NCBI RefSeq assembly: GCF_000178855.1
Contig: NZ_ADVG01000006.1
Coordinates: 1-64,000 of the forward strand
DNA: 64,000 nt
DNA from: Ktedonobacter racemifer DSM 44963
GTDB lineage: Bacteria > Chloroflexota > Ktedonobacteria > Ktedonobacterales > Ktedonobacteraceae
Direction of reading: 5' to 3'
The position numbers were made by a program, and so were the translations under genes. Numbering within the stretch: position 1 is the stretch's first letter; the number at the start of each line of letters is the position of its first letter. This document shows positions 1 to 8,599 of this stretch, in pieces. The notes below the pieces were generated by a model. That model saw only the letters and a program-made list of their open reading frames with translations. It was not told where the DNA came from and did not search any database.

Positions 1-13
1 TCCTTTTGTTTGT

Positions 14-1222
14 CTATAAGTTGCCAAGGACTTTGCGTACATAATTTTGTGTCTCTTGTGGAAGCGCTGAGAGCCAGTCATCATGGTGATGATTGATGGC
101 ATCATCTACCGTACCAGGGCCAGCGTTGTAGGCCGCGACGGCCTGTTGATAATTCCCACCATAATGGTTAAGAAGCTGCTTGAGATATTTGGCCCCTCCC
201 TTGAGTGAGGCAATCGGGTCATGTGGGTCAACACCTAGATCCGAGGCCGTGGAAGGTATGAGTTGTGCGATGCCGATAGCCCCGGCAGGCGAAACTGCAT
301 TGGGGTCAAAATGGCTTTCTGTCTCAATGATGTTGAGATAGATATCAGTGCGAACACCGTTGTCTTGTGCTGCCTGACGAGCCACATCAACATACTGAAG
401 TTTGGTGATATTTGTCTGGTATGGAGGCACAACTGGCAGGTACTTAGGATGAATGTAGCCGATCATCTTACGATCACTCCAATAGCCAACCTGTGCAATC
501 GAGTTATCTGGATTGATGACGAACTTATCTATAGGGGATTGAGCGTTGGCGTTGGCTATGGTCATCTCCCCCGGCTTGCCATTGTGGGGAGGTTGCCAGC
601 CCAGCACAATGCCAGTATGCCCGGATACGCCGCCACTCATCACAAAGATATCCCCTGGACTGATCGGGAGCTTGCGAACAGGGGGCGCGGTGTCAGGGTC
701 CGAATAATCCCCACTAGCAATGATCTGATAGTTTGGGTAGCCAGTGAAGGCACCCAGTAAGTACTTCGCATCGCTGGACGTTTCAAGCGGATGTAGCCGC
801 TCATAGCTAGCGACCACAAACGACACGCATTGAAAGGTGCCACTTGCCCAAAACGGTTGGTACATGGGGGCGCTGTACCTCTTTAAGATGTCTTGTGGAA
901 AGCCCGCATCATAGGCGGCATACACCGGGAATTTTATTGCGTTGCAGCCATTGTCTTTGGCGTAGCTCGTGTTCATTCCATGGCAGTCGTGTAGATGTGC
1001 CGCAATCTCTTTGGCGGCCAGCGTGACGCTATTATCCCCGCCAATTGTGAAGCCGTTGACCGAGCTAGTACCAGAGTCAGATTGAAATGCCCCGCTCACG
1101 GCTGCTACTGTCGTGCTTATGAACATCAGTGAGCAAAGCCCCATCACCACGAAGACACCGAGCAGACAACCGATGAGCTTGAATGGGTTGAGCAACCACT
1201 CCAAAGGATTGAAAAAGTTCAA
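14..1222 (-). CDS. VirB1-like peptidoglycan hydrolase (CHAP-like + lytic transglycosylase)
   Basis: A 402-residue secreted or membrane-anchored cell-wall hydrolase that probably opens the peptidoglycan for the conjugation channel. A hydrophobic segment lies at about residues 14-40. A CHAP/NlpC-like region follows (about 125-260), with FQCVSF as the candidate nucleophile Cys and HTGIVLGW as the His motif. A C-terminal SLT/lysozyme-like domain (about 275-400) shows ETESHFDPNAVSPAGAIG, AQLIPSTA and AAYNAGPGTV, with the Glu of ETES as the likely catalytic acid. The start is a TTG at 1220-1222 with AAGGAGG seven bases upstream. It is the last gene of a minus-strand group after the VirB6-like gene, as in Gram-positive-type transfer operons. 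The family assignment is firm; the transfer role is inferred from the neighbours. Confidence 0.88.
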   Translation of the reverse strand: MNFFNPLEWLLNPFKLIGCLLGVFVVMGLCSLMFISTTVAAVSGAFQSDSGTSSVNGFTIGGDNSVTLAAKEIAAHLHDCHGMNTSYAKDNGCNAIKFPVYAAYDAGFPQDILKRYSAPMYQPFWASGTFQCVSFVVASYERLHPLETSSDAKYLLGAFTGYPNYQIIASGDYSDPDTAPPVRKLPISPGDIFVMSGGVSGHTGIVLGWQPPHNGKPGEMTIANANAQSPIDKFVINPDNSIAQVGYWSDRKMIGYIHPKYLPVVPPYQTNITKLQYVDVARQAAQDNGVRTDIYLNIIETESHFDPNAVSPAGAIGIAQLIPSTASDLGVDPHDPIASLKGGAKYLKQLLNHYGGNYQQAVAAYNAGPGTVDDAINHHHDDWLSALPQETQNYVRKVLGNL

Positions 1223-1259
1223 TGTATGGCCTCCTTACCATCTCTGTGATCCTGGTATG

Positions 1260-1379
1260 CTAATGAACAAGGTGTGAGAGCAGCAGCAAGAGCAGACCAA
1301 CGACAAAGAGCACACCGAAGGCAGCCATGACCACGCACCCGTAGACAGTGCGACAGCCGGAAAACGGATCGAAAAACAT
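1260..1379 (-). CDS. Small single-pass membrane protein of the transfer operon
   Basis: A 39-residue protein starting at an ATG (1377-1379), beginning MFFDPFSGCRTVYG and ending in one long hydrophobic segment (VVMAAFGVLFVVGLLLLLL). It lies between the VirB6-like and VirB1-like genes on the same strand, with short gaps. The Shine-Dalgarno sequence (AGAGAGG) is moderate. Its size, position and single membrane helix fit a small T4SS subunit, but there is no sequence motif to name it. An upstream in-frame extension to 1484 overlaps the VirB6-like gene and is probably not used. Confidence 0.5.
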   Translation of the reverse strand: MFFDPFSGCRTVYGCVVMAAFGVLFVVGLLLLLLSHLVH

Positions 1380-1399
1380 GGTTGTTGCCTCTCTTTGTC

Positions 1400-2521
1400 T
1401 TACCCAGCAGCCATCGACGCTATCGCGCTCGCAATCTTGCCCATGCCACCGTCCGTAGGAACATTGATCCAGGAGATGGTCCATCGGGGAATCATCAGAA
1501 TGACCGCATTAATGGCAATCGCTATCAAGTAATTTGCAAGGCCCGATTTGCCCTCAGACAAGACCGCTAACATATCGGTTGAAAGTCCCATGATGATGAC
1601 CTGGATTGCTTGGGTGAAGATCAACACGATGGCCGCAGCCATACAACGGCGAGCGATGGATTGTGTTTGTGGGGCGATCCACATAATCATCCACAGAGGA
1701 GCCGTCACCAGCAGCACGATGATCCCCGCCATGCGCAGGTACGCAAAGACGAGGAGGCACAGTGTCAGGACGCTATACACTACCGTGAGCCACGCTATGA
1801 AGATATCGGTCTTCGCGGCAGAATCAAACAGTTGGTAGTTAAACCATGCTGCATGGATATTGCCCCCAGTGAACGTGGGGGCATAAATGGAGCAAATAGC
1901 ATTGTTGCCCGTGATGAGTAAGGTCATAAATTGTAGCGAGAAGTTCGCCGCCAGGTATCCCAGGACGACGCGGGGCAAGATGTCAACGATCCGAGCGTAA
2001 ACGATCCAACGCCCGGTCCCTGACAGCATTAGGCGAATAGCCGCCCAGAGGAGCGCGATAGTGAGCAGGCCCTCAGCAATCACGAGATTATCGTTATAGA
2101 TCGACTCAATAGGACTCTCCTTGCTGGGTCCATATTTGGCCGACTGATGTGGCGGGAACTGATAGGTCATTTCGGGCGGCGTGGTATAGACGACCCGGCC
2201 AACCGATTTGACCTGATCGAGTGTCCACTTGTTGATGGCAACCGCTACCTTGGTAACCGCATCCAGCCATGCCTGATTGAATGTCTGTTTTATCCCATCA
2301 CACAGCCATTGCATAGCACCACAACCCTCATCCTGTGCTTGCTGGAGGTGATTGCTGTGTGTCTGAACGGTGCTCGTGATCGATGTACTATGAGCCGTGC
2401 TTGCAGCCTCAGCAGGAGAGGCCACTGAGGGGGCCAGAATGAGCAGCAACAGGCACGCACATAGCACCGACAGGACGACGCGACGAAAAGAGGGCGGAGT
2501 AGACCGCCAGTAGTAAAACAT
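1400..2521 (-). CDS. VirB6/TrbL-like polytopic membrane protein of the T4SS
   Basis: A 373-residue protein with an N-terminal signal-like segment (about residues 12-35, ending near APSVASPAEAAS), a soluble stretch of about 100 residues, then several hydrophobic helices between about 150 and 340 (LLTIALLWAAIRLML, VVLGYLAANFSLQFM, IAWLTVVYSVLTLCLLVFAYL, AGIIVLLVTAPLWMIMW and others). This topology is typical of the TrbL/VirB6 inner-membrane channel component. The ATG at 2519-2521 has AAAGGA seven bases upstream. The longer frame to 2626 would translate the palindromic repeat at 2553-2621, so the shorter start is preferred. It heads the visible part of a minus-strand transfer operon. Confidence 0.75.
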   Translation of the reverse strand: MFYYWRSTPPSFRRVVLSVLCACLLLLILAPSVASPAEAASTAHSTSITSTVQTHSNHLQQAQDEGCGAMQWLCDGIKQTFNQAWLDAVTKVAVAINKWTLDQVKSVGRVVYTTPPEMTYQFPPHQSAKYGPSKESPIESIYNDNLVIAEGLLTIALLWAAIRLMLSGTGRWIVYARIVDILPRVVLGYLAANFSLQFMTLLITGNNAICSIYAPTFTGGNIHAAWFNYQLFDSAAKTDIFIAWLTVVYSVLTLCLLVFAYLRMAGIIVLLVTAPLWMIMWIAPQTQSIARRCMAAAIVLIFTQAIQVIIMGLSTDMLAVLSEGKSGLANYLIAIAINAVILMIPRWTISWINVPTDGGMGKIASAIASMAAG

Positions 2522-2552
2522 GTATAAATCCTTTCGATGCGATAGAAAGAAG

Positions 2553-2621
2553 TGTGACGCGTGGCCACGCGTCACAGCCACGACCAGGCGCGCCAGTTGT
2601 GACCCGGAGCTGCATGTCACA
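2553..2621. repeat. TGTGAC dyad pair, locus 1
   Basis: Two 24-bp dyads of the form TGTGAC-N12-GTCACA at 2553-2576 and 2598-2621, 45 bp apart start to start. The first is a perfect 24-bp palindrome with GTGGCCAC at its centre. The 21-bp spacer carries the CCAGGCGCG-type core seen at other loci. It lies just upstream of the VirB6-like gene, a good place for an operator. Confidence 0.85.
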
Positions 2622-2639
2622 CTCACGGCCCTGATCGCG

Positions 2640-3170
2640 GTCAGTCAGTTAGGAATGCGAACTTGTTCTTGATTGGTTGCTGATGTGGTGTAAGTGGATT
2701 GTTTCAGGATAGACCTCTGACCATTGATGAAAAACTGTATTGAACGTAGTAGCTACTGATGTAGTAGTAACTGTAGCATAAGAGTGTTGAAATGGTCAAT
2801 ATAAGTTAACTTTGCCTGTAGAAATTGGAGCAAAAAGCGAAATAATTTTGCATGCATAAAATTTGTTACGTGCAAAACATTGCGTAAAAATAACAGAAAA
2901 CATGCATTATATGTTATTAAACAATGTTTAATGTTTTCCTTTCCGTTGACACAAATATCATAGGTATGGTAACTTTTGTGTGGACCCCAGATACACCGAC
3001 CGCTTTCCTCCTCATTGCAGGAGGGTAAGAGTACAAGAAGCCCCAGCAGCCAGCCATAAAGCTGTACTGGCAGACTACAGTTGTATGGATGTGTAAGCGG
3101 CGATGCGCGACGATGCGCGAAATGTGCTAGTAGAGGCGGTAAGGACGGAAGGAAACAGGAGGAGCGCGAG
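2640..3170. promoter_or_regulatory. AT-rich divergent intergenic region with promoter and 17-bp palindrome
   Basis: A gene-free stretch of about 530 bp between the minus-strand transfer genes and the plus-strand gene at 3171. A palindrome ATTAAACAATGTTTAAT sits at 2916-2932 and looks like an operator. A TTGACA -35 box at 2946-2951 is followed about 17 bases later by a weak TAACTT-like -10, driving the plus-strand gene. Base composition is much more AT-rich than on either side. No other feature was recognised here. Confidence 0.5.
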
Positions 3171-4304
3171 GTGCCAACTACCACGTTACAAGGGAGCCTA
3201 TTACCACCATATTTACCCTATTTTGCCCCGCTATCCAGCACTGAGGTAGAACACTCGTTAACGCAGTATTGGCAAAGTGAAATTGCGCAGCGAGGACAGT
3301 CATTCAAAGTTCAACAACTTGATTGGGTTTTGACGAGCTATCTTGAACGTGTTCGAGCAGCCAGACAGAGTGTGGTGCAAGAGATGGATACCATTGTTGA
3401 CTTTGATAAGGTGCGCTCCGCCCGCCACAAAAAAATTTCTGCTTCATGGGTGAGACGGCGACTTGCCGAGGAGGCCCCCGCCTCATTTCAAGCAAAAGAG
3501 ATATCGAAGCCGACGCTCATGAACATTGTTGAGAGCAATGTACTGCGTAAGGAGAGCTGGGGGATATACGATCCCCAATCGGTGGCTAGTGCCTTGGTGC
3601 TGAGAAAGGTTCATCAGGAACGCGAACGGAATTGGTATCCCTCAATTATCCCTTCTGACGAAGAGTGGTATTGGGTATGGTCCCAGGAGCAGCCGGGAGC
3701 ACCCATTGTCCCATGTCCGTATCCTCAGATTCCCATCAACTTGAACCCTAAGACGCTTTTGTGGACTGGGTTTGCAGGAGCATCATGGGGCGAAGATGTG
3801 TGGTACAAGATAGGTACGATAGGCGCTGTGACGTTTGCAGGGCTTATCTGGGAGAAGCGTCACGGAATGCCTATGCTGGCTCACTCTGATTTAGAGGTGT
3901 GGAGTCCTAGCAGCATGAAGGGAAAAAAAACTAAGCGTGCAGCTCCAGCCATAGATGCAAGCCTTGGCTTGACGGTCGCCCTCCAAATTTTGGAGCAATA
4001 TCAACATAGTGGCTTGCTCCATGCGTTTGTGTCTGTGCGAGGGATTGGAAAGGGACGAGGCGAAATTCAGCTCGTAGATGGTAAGGTGAAGGATTGCTCA
4101 GTAGTGGATCAATCAGGACAGCGGCACCCTTTGAGGATAAATGACTTTATCGACCTTGAGGGGAAACGGGGCCATATTGAATGGTCGTTCCTGCCACAGA
4201 CAGCGATAGACTCTAGTGCATCCTCGATTCAAGCGCAGGCCAAGGATGTGTTGAGACGGCTTGCGGCGAAGATATTTGACGAGGGCAATCTCAAAAACAT
4301 ATAA
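3171..4304 (+). CDS. Protein of unknown function with a C-terminal domain shared with the gene at 6111
   Basis: A 377-residue soluble protein that I do not recognise. The preferred start is GTG at 3171, with AGGAGG eight bases upstream; an in-frame ATG at 3081 lacks a good ribosome site. The N-terminal half is rich in Trp, Arg and Glu and has no clear motif. The C-terminal roughly 110 residues (starting AIDASLGLTVALQILEQY, with VDGKVKDC and IEWSFLP) match the start of the protein at 6111 (VDVSIGLQRALPLLAEYY, RDGRPISC, FDWSLEP), so both carry one shared domain. Both lie in the same cargo block. No function is proposed. Confidence 0.7.
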   Translation: MPTTTLQGSLLPPYLPYFAPLSSTEVEHSLTQYWQSEIAQRGQSFKVQQLDWVLTSYLERVRAARQSVVQEMDTIVDFDKVRSARHKKISASWVRRRLAEEAPASFQAKEISKPTLMNIVESNVLRKESWGIYDPQSVASALVLRKVHQERERNWYPSIIPSDEEWYWVWSQEQPGAPIVPCPYPQIPINLNPKTLLWTGFAGASWGEDVWYKIGTIGAVTFAGLIWEKRHGMPMLAHSDLEVWSPSSMKGKKTKRAAPAIDASLGLTVALQILEQYQHSGLLHAFVSVRGIGKGRGEIQLVDGKVKDCSVVDQSGQRHPLRINDFIDLEGKRGHIEWSFLPQTAIDSSASSIQAQAKDVLRRLAAKIFDEGNLKNI

Positions 4305-4427
4305 CCAAGTAGCCAAGCAGGTATGGCCCAAAAAGCCCTATCTGCATGTTTGTCAACAAAACCTCTCTTATTTTGAGTACTATATAGATGGTTTTTGATC
4401 TATCGAACCATGACCAAGGAGGATGAA

Positions 4428-5192
4428 ATGTCAGACGACAACTCATTAGTAGGTAAGGTATTCCTTATCACTGGGGCTAGCCGAGGCATTGGCGCGGCCA
4501 TTGCACGCCAAGCCCTGGAAGCAGGGGCAAAGGTGGTTCTTACCGCACGCGAATCTTCTACTCAGCTCCTTCATGAAGTGGCAAGCTTTACCCATGAGAG
4601 AGTAGGCCAGGCGTTGGTGCTGGCAGGGGATATCAACGATGATAATTTCCAGCATCAGCTCGTCAAGACCGCCATTGAGCGCTTTGGGCGGATTGATGTA
4701 TTTGTCAGCAACGCTGGTGTGGTACACTTCGCGGACTTGCAACACACCACGGAAGAGGTGTTAGATTATCACCTCAAAACAAACTTTTACAGCGCCGTAT
4801 CTCTTACCCAGCGCATTGTCCCCCATATCCACAGTGGGGGGAGCATCATTTATATCACGACAAGCATCACGAACGGCGGCTTCCCCATGCTTGCGGCCTA
4901 CGCAGCCAGTAAAGGGGCACTCAAATGCTTCATGCAGTGCATGGCGGTAGAATTAGCTCCCCAGGGCATAGCGGTCAACGCGGTGGCCCCAGGCCCCACC
5001 CAGACGGAGATGTGGCCGAGGGCATTGCCTAAAGATGCGCTTGAGCATATGGGAGGCAAGATTCTACCAAGACTGCTCACGGGAGAGTTTGGCGATCCTC
5101 AACTGGTCGCAAGTACTGTGCTCCACATGGCGAAAACGCCCACCATTCGGGGGCAGGAGATTTTGATTGACAGCGGCTATACCATCAGTTAG
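4428..5192 (+). CDS. SDR-family NAD(P)-dependent oxidoreductase
   Basis: A 254-residue short-chain dehydrogenase/reductase. The cofactor motif TGASRGIG lies near residue 15, the NAG motif (VSNAG) near 95, a Ser of the catalytic set in the SGGSIIYITTS region, and the YxxxK catalytic pair in YAASKGALK near 160. PGPTQTEMW follows the active site, as usual. The ATG at 4428 has AGGAGG five bases upstream; an in-frame ATG at 4410 is less well placed. Substrate cannot be read from sequence. Cytoplasmic; neighbours are two YCII-like genes, so a small catabolic or secondary-metabolism cluster is possible. Confidence 0.92.
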   Translation: MSDDNSLVGKVFLITGASRGIGAAIARQALEAGAKVVLTARESSTQLLHEVASFTHERVGQALVLAGDINDDNFQHQLVKTAIERFGRIDVFVSNAGVVHFADLQHTTEEVLDYHLKTNFYSAVSLTQRIVPHIHSGGSIIYITTSITNGGFPMLAAYAASKGALKCFMQCMAVELAPQGIAVNAVAPGPTQTEMWPRALPKDALEHMGGKILPRLLTGEFGDPQLVASTVLHMAKTPTIRGQEILIDSGYTIS

Positions 5193-5273
5193 CTGTTATC
5201 TGTCATACAAAGTTAACACAACAACAGGTTGTGTGCTCAACATTGTATGACATTGCAAGAGGAGGAGAGGCAG

Positions 5274-5603
5274 GTGTACTACAAAGTAGCAGTGGTTTGC
5301 CACCCCGGCCCCAATTGGAACCCGGAAAGCCCGGTAACGAAACAGACCATGGAGGTCTTTACCAGATTCATGGTGAAATTAGACCGAGAGGGTGTCCTGG
5401 TCCTGGCAGGAGAATGGGGAGAGGGGGGGGTTATATATGTACTCAACGTTCCCTCGAAAGAGAAAGTTGAGCAGATCATGAGTGAAGATCCGGCAATTCA
5501 AAGCGGTATTTTCCGCGCAGAGGCGCAGAGCTTTAATCCCTTGATATCGCACAGCATCGGGGATTTCAACAACGTCGTCATACAGCGAAGCGGGAGTTTT
5601 TAG
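5274..5603 (+). CDS. YCII-like domain protein, copy 1
   Basis: About 109 residues of a YCII-related fold (dimeric alpha-beta barrel): HPGPNWNP at the start, TRFMVKLDREGVLVLAGEWG in the middle and IMSEDPAIQSGIFRAEAQSF near the end. YCII relatives include small enzymes and accessory proteins of oxidative metabolism; the reaction here is unknown. GTG at 5274 fits the GGAGGAG upstream, though an in-frame start at 5229 is possible. It is a paralogue of the next gene. The coding region contains a run of eight G (5423-5430), a place where slipped-strand frameshifts could arise. Confidence 0.75.
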   Translation: MYYKVAVVCHPGPNWNPESPVTKQTMEVFTRFMVKLDREGVLVLAGEWGEGGVIYVLNVPSKEKVEQIMSEDPAIQSGIFRAEAQSFNPLISHSIGDFNNVVIQRSGSF

Positions 5604-5659
5604 CTCTCTCCTGTCCCGTTGTTTATTGTTAAGCATAATTAGTTAGAAGAGAAAAAAAC

Positions 5660-6001
5660 ATGCCACCTATTTACTTTCCATTTGAGTATCTGCCTGGACC
5701 CAACTGGATTCAGGGCAAGCCAGTCATGGAGCAGCCCCTTCAAGGACATGTTGGTTATATGCTCCAACTGCATGCGCAGGGAATTCTTGCCTGGGGTGGA
5801 GCGTTTACGGGCGGATCGTTTTCGGCTGAAGCAGGGGGCCTGAATATCATCGCCGCCAACAACCTGGAAGATGCATGCCGGATTATGAACGCAGATCCGG
5901 CTATTCGGGATGGAATTTGTGTCTATAAGGTCCGGCCATGGATGCCATTGCTTAGAGCGGCATTCCAAGCTGAAAATTATGTGCCCTCGCCTGCCAGTTA
6001 G
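5660..6001 (+). CDS. YCII-like domain protein, copy 2
   Basis: A 113-residue paralogue of the preceding gene: PGPNWIQGKPVMEQP, MLQLHAQGILAWGGAF and IMNADPAIRDGICVYKVRPW align with the same segments of copy 1. Tandem YCII genes often make up heteromeric or duplicated small enzymes; no substrate can be assigned. ATG at 5660 follows an A-rich AGAAGAG sequence. A rho-independent terminator closes the unit 30 bases downstream. Confidence 0.78.
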   Translation: MPPIYFPFEYLPGPNWIQGKPVMEQPLQGHVGYMLQLHAQGILAWGGAFTGGSFSAEAGGLNIIAANNLEDACRIMNADPAIRDGICVYKVRPWMPLLRAAFQAENYVPSPAS

Positions 6002-6031
6002 TTAGGGGGACAACAAGGAGCACAAAGGAAG

Positions 6032-6066
6032 CGACCACAGAGGAAAGCCTCCTCTGTGGTCGTTTT
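6032..6066 (+). terminator. Rho-independent terminator
   Basis: A 13-bp perfect stem CGACCACAGAGGA (6032-6044) with TCCTCTGTGGTCG (6050-6062), a 5-nt loop, then TTTT. It closes the SDR-YCII-YCII unit. Confidence 0.9.
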
Positions 6067-6110
6067 AGCATAGAAGCAGCAAGCAAGCAGAGAGCAGAGA
6101 GGAGGGAGTA

Positions 6111-6788
6111 ATGCCGCCAGTCGATGTAAGTATCGGTTTGCAGAGAGCACTACCCCTGTTAGCCGAATATTATAAAGATGAGGCAATCTTACAGGCCAAG
6201 GTGCCGAGTCGCACCATTCCCGGTGTAAGGGAACGATGTCTGTGTTGCATCCATCTCCGCGATGGAAGGCCCATCTCTTGCTATATCGTGAAGAAGGATG
6301 GAAAGCGCCAGAGTGTGGATTTGGATTTGGTTCAAGCAGCCGACACAAAACGAGGACCCTTTGATTGGTCGTTGGAGCCTGTAAAACAGCCACAGCCACA
6401 GCCACAGCAGTCGGACATGCTACCAGACATGCCACCAGACATGCCGCCGCAAGCGTCGCAGTATACCTATACGCAATCGCAACTGCCACAACTCTATAGC
6501 CCCTCCCAACTATCGCAGCCATCCCATAATAACCTTTTCCCTTCAGTTACGCCGTCGATCAATAAAGACGCTATTCCCATACGGCTACGACAAGAATTAG
6601 ATCTGAGCTGGCTTTCGTCAATGGGCAGACCGCAACAGATCCTATTAAGAGCAGTGTTTAACTTTATTAATGGACAGCGATCTGTTGCAGAAATTAAAGC
6701 AAAGTTCCCTCATGTGTCGGATGACAAGATTGAGCAAACCATTATTTTCCTGATGGCAACCCATTTCGCTACTTTTAAGTATGAGTAG
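6111..6788 (+). CDS. Protein of unknown function with duplicated-domain N-terminus and Gln/Pro linker
   Basis: A 225-residue protein. Residues about 1-90 match the C-terminal domain of the protein at 3171 (VDVSIGLQRALPLL, RDGRPISC, FDWSLEP). A low-complexity Pro/Gln/Met linker with a short repeat (DMLPDMPPDMPP) follows, then a helical C-terminal domain (ELDLSWLSSMGRPQQILLRAVFNFINGQRSVAEIKAKFP) that resembles small winged-helix effector domains. ATG at 6111 is preceded by GAGAGGAGGGAGTA. The next gene, a membrane protein, follows after about 28 bases and may be a partner. No function is assigned. Confidence 0.72.
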   Translation: MPPVDVSIGLQRALPLLAEYYKDEAILQAKVPSRTIPGVRERCLCCIHLRDGRPISCYIVKKDGKRQSVDLDLVQAADTKRGPFDWSLEPVKQPQPQPQQSDMLPDMPPDMPPQASQYTYTQSQLPQLYSPSQLSQPSHNNLFPSVTPSINKDAIPIRLRQELDLSWLSSMGRPQQILLRAVFNFINGQRSVAEIKAKFPHVSDDKIEQTIIFLMATHFATFKYE

Positions 6789-6816
6789 TGCTTACTAGAT
6801 CATTCAATTGGAGTGC

Positions 6817-7971
6817 ATGATGCAACAAACCACGTCCACATTCACAGAGAAGAAGCCCTCTCTATTGAGTTGGTGGTATCAACTCACTGCCATTCCCGAA
6901 CCACCACAGGGAAGAGCAACCTTTGCCCAGCGTGAAACGGTTCGCAAATCGCGCTTTTTGAGCGTGATTGTTGGCTGTTTGCTCATATCGTTTGTTTTCT
7001 TTATCCCTGGCTGTCTTGTGCTCCCAAATCACTACGTCATTGTCGCAGATGTGGGCATGATGCCTATCTGTATCATTGCGCTTGTGCTCAACAAGCTCCG
7101 CAAGCCCATCGTGGCGGGCATTCTGCTGACGATAGCGTTTGAGGCAGCGCTTACGATGGTCGTCCTGACCAGTATTCCCTTCGATCCCCCCACCTTGCAG
7201 CAATACGAGCTGTTTGTGTTTGGGGAAGTGCTAGCTGTTTCCCTTATTACACCCGAGGCCGTATGGGTCGTTGCTCTCTACAACATTAGCTTTATCATTT
7301 GGAGCCTTTTCTTTCAGGAATACAAAGATGCGGCTCTCATCTCTGAGTTGCAAACGCAGTTTTGGGCCATCTTAGTACGCCCCGTTGCCGTGCAGTTCGT
7401 GACCGCTGGTGTGACGTATCTATGGGTGAAAGGTGCCACAGGTGCGATTGAACGCGCCGACAGAGCTGAGATGCGTACCCAGCTAGAGGTGCAGATGCGC
7501 GAGTTGGAAGAGGAGCGCAACGAGGAAAAGAGACGTGTCGAGGAATTTATCACGCGGATCGTCAATGACCATGCTACTGCGATGAACAAGGGAGAAATAT
7601 CAAAGATACCCGCAGGCGAATATCCTACACAGTTATGGCCTCTGATTAACGTCTTTAACATGCTTCAGGCTCGTGCGCAACGGGCGCGCTTGAGCGAGAA
7701 TCAATATAGTCAGCTTCAGCAAATAATTTTGCGCGCCACCACTCTCGCAAATCAGGGACGATTCCCGGTAGATCGGCCTACCGGAACGATACTAGACCCA
7801 CTTGTGGCAGCTCTAAAAAGGCAGGAAATTCTTCGCGGGAAAGGCGGGGCACCTGCCTCTGTTGCTGATAGATACGTGTCTGCTGCACAGGTGCCGCTAC
7901 AGCCAACCCAACCACAACAACCGATCCAGGGAGAATTACAACCATTTGATATGCCGCCATTTGATCGATAA
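6817..7971 (+). CDS. Multi-pass membrane protein with cytoplasmic coiled coil
   Basis: About 384 residues. Some six hydrophobic segments lie between about residues 45 and 210 (SVIVGCLLISFVFFIPGCLVL, MPICIIALVL, IVAGILLTIAFEAALTMVVL, VWVVALYNISFIIWSLFF, PVAVQFVTAGVTYLWV). A charged coiled coil (about 220-260, MRELEEERNEEKRRVEEF) and a Gln/Pro-rich tail follow. This is the layout of the sensor half of a histidine kinase or similar signalling protein, but no kinase domain is present. ATG at 6817 or 6820 follows GGAG. Probably co-transcribed with the gene at 6111. Confidence 0.72.
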   Translation: MMQQTTSTFTEKKPSLLSWWYQLTAIPEPPQGRATFAQRETVRKSRFLSVIVGCLLISFVFFIPGCLVLPNHYVIVADVGMMPICIIALVLNKLRKPIVAGILLTIAFEAALTMVVLTSIPFDPPTLQQYELFVFGEVLAVSLITPEAVWVVALYNISFIIWSLFFQEYKDAALISELQTQFWAILVRPVAVQFVTAGVTYLWVKGATGAIERADRAEMRTQLEVQMRELEEERNEEKRRVEEFITRIVNDHATAMNKGEISKIPAGEYPTQLWPLINVFNMLQARAQRARLSENQYSQLQQIILRATTLANQGRFPVDRPTGTILDPLVAALKRQEILRGKGGAPASVADRYVSAAQVPLQPTQPQQPIQGELQPFDMPPFDR

Positions 7972-8017
7972 TTCGGGAGGGAAAGAGCAGTAAAGGACAA
8001 GACATAGCTTTAGGGAC

Positions 8018-8050
8018 GGTTGCCAGGCATCGGCAACCTTCTCTTTTTTT
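8018..8050 (+). terminator. Rho-independent terminator
   Basis: Stem GGTTGCC (8018-8024) with GGCAACC (8032-8038), followed by TTCTCTTTTTTT. It closes the 6111-6817 unit. Confidence 0.9.
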
Positions 8051-8124
8051 ATGGCAGACTGTAAACTGTCATGCGATGTGTGTGCATAGTAGAATGTAGA
8101 AATGAAGCGGAAAGGGACTCTTCC

Positions 8125-8325
8125 ATGACCAATCGCCAACAAGAAATTCTTGAGGCTCTTCGCAGCAAGCGAAACTGGACAACAAGCACATTTGCCAAGC
8201 ATCTTGGTATTTCCGTCGCCGCAGTCTCGAAAATGTTCTCGCGCCTAGAAGGCCAGGGAAAAATTCAACGAATCATTGATCCACACGACCGACGTGCGCG
8301 TGTTATTCGCGTGATCCAAGAGTAA
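8125..8325 (+). CDS. Small MarR-like winged-helix regulator
   Basis: A 66-residue DNA-binding protein: ILEALRSKRNWTTSTFAKHLGISVAAVSKMFSRLEGQGKIQRIIDPHDRRARVIRV. The HTH and the wing with D-x-RDRRAR are typical of MarR/winged-helix proteins, but the dimerisation helices of full-length MarR (about 140 residues) are absent. ATG at 8125 is chosen because it starts the domain; a longer start at 8071 adds an unlikely Cys-rich leader. It may regulate the SnoaL gene downstream. Confidence 0.7.
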   Translation: MTNRQQEILEALRSKRNWTTSTFAKHLGISVAAVSKMFSRLEGQGKIQRIIDPHDRRARVIRVIQE

Positions 8326-8530
8326 GAGGCCCAGAGTGAAGGTTACTGTTACTACGGGCACTACATCGGGCAATACGAGCAATTACGTAAGGTTTTATGA
8401 AGTGCAAGATAGCGGGCATGAGGCGTAAAAACCTCTCTAATGGTTGTAGAACAAAGCTTCGCTAATGCACATTTTTGCCAGAATCTTAGACATACCTCAA
8501 AGGGCTGCGCAATGGTGACGGTGCGCTTGC

Positions 8531-8560
8531 TTGACAGGTAGCGCAAGGGGGCGGTATTAT
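8531..8560 (+). promoter_or_regulatory. Sigma-70-like promoter for the SnoaL gene
   Basis: TTGACA at 8531-8536, an 18-bp spacer, and TATTAT at 8555-8560. The TGCGC (8520-8524) and GCGCA (8541-8545) arms around the -35 form a possible operator dyad. The start codon lies 40 bases downstream with AAGGAG before it. Confidence 0.7.
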
Positions 8561-8599
8561 TTTCATGTTTGGTGTGTAAATAGGAGTAAGGAGAGCTAC

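Noticed and set aside
2522-2626. Longer start of the VirB6-like gene
   Set aside because: It would encode the TGTGAC dyad pair; the ATG at 2521 has a proper ribosome site and begins the signal-like segment.
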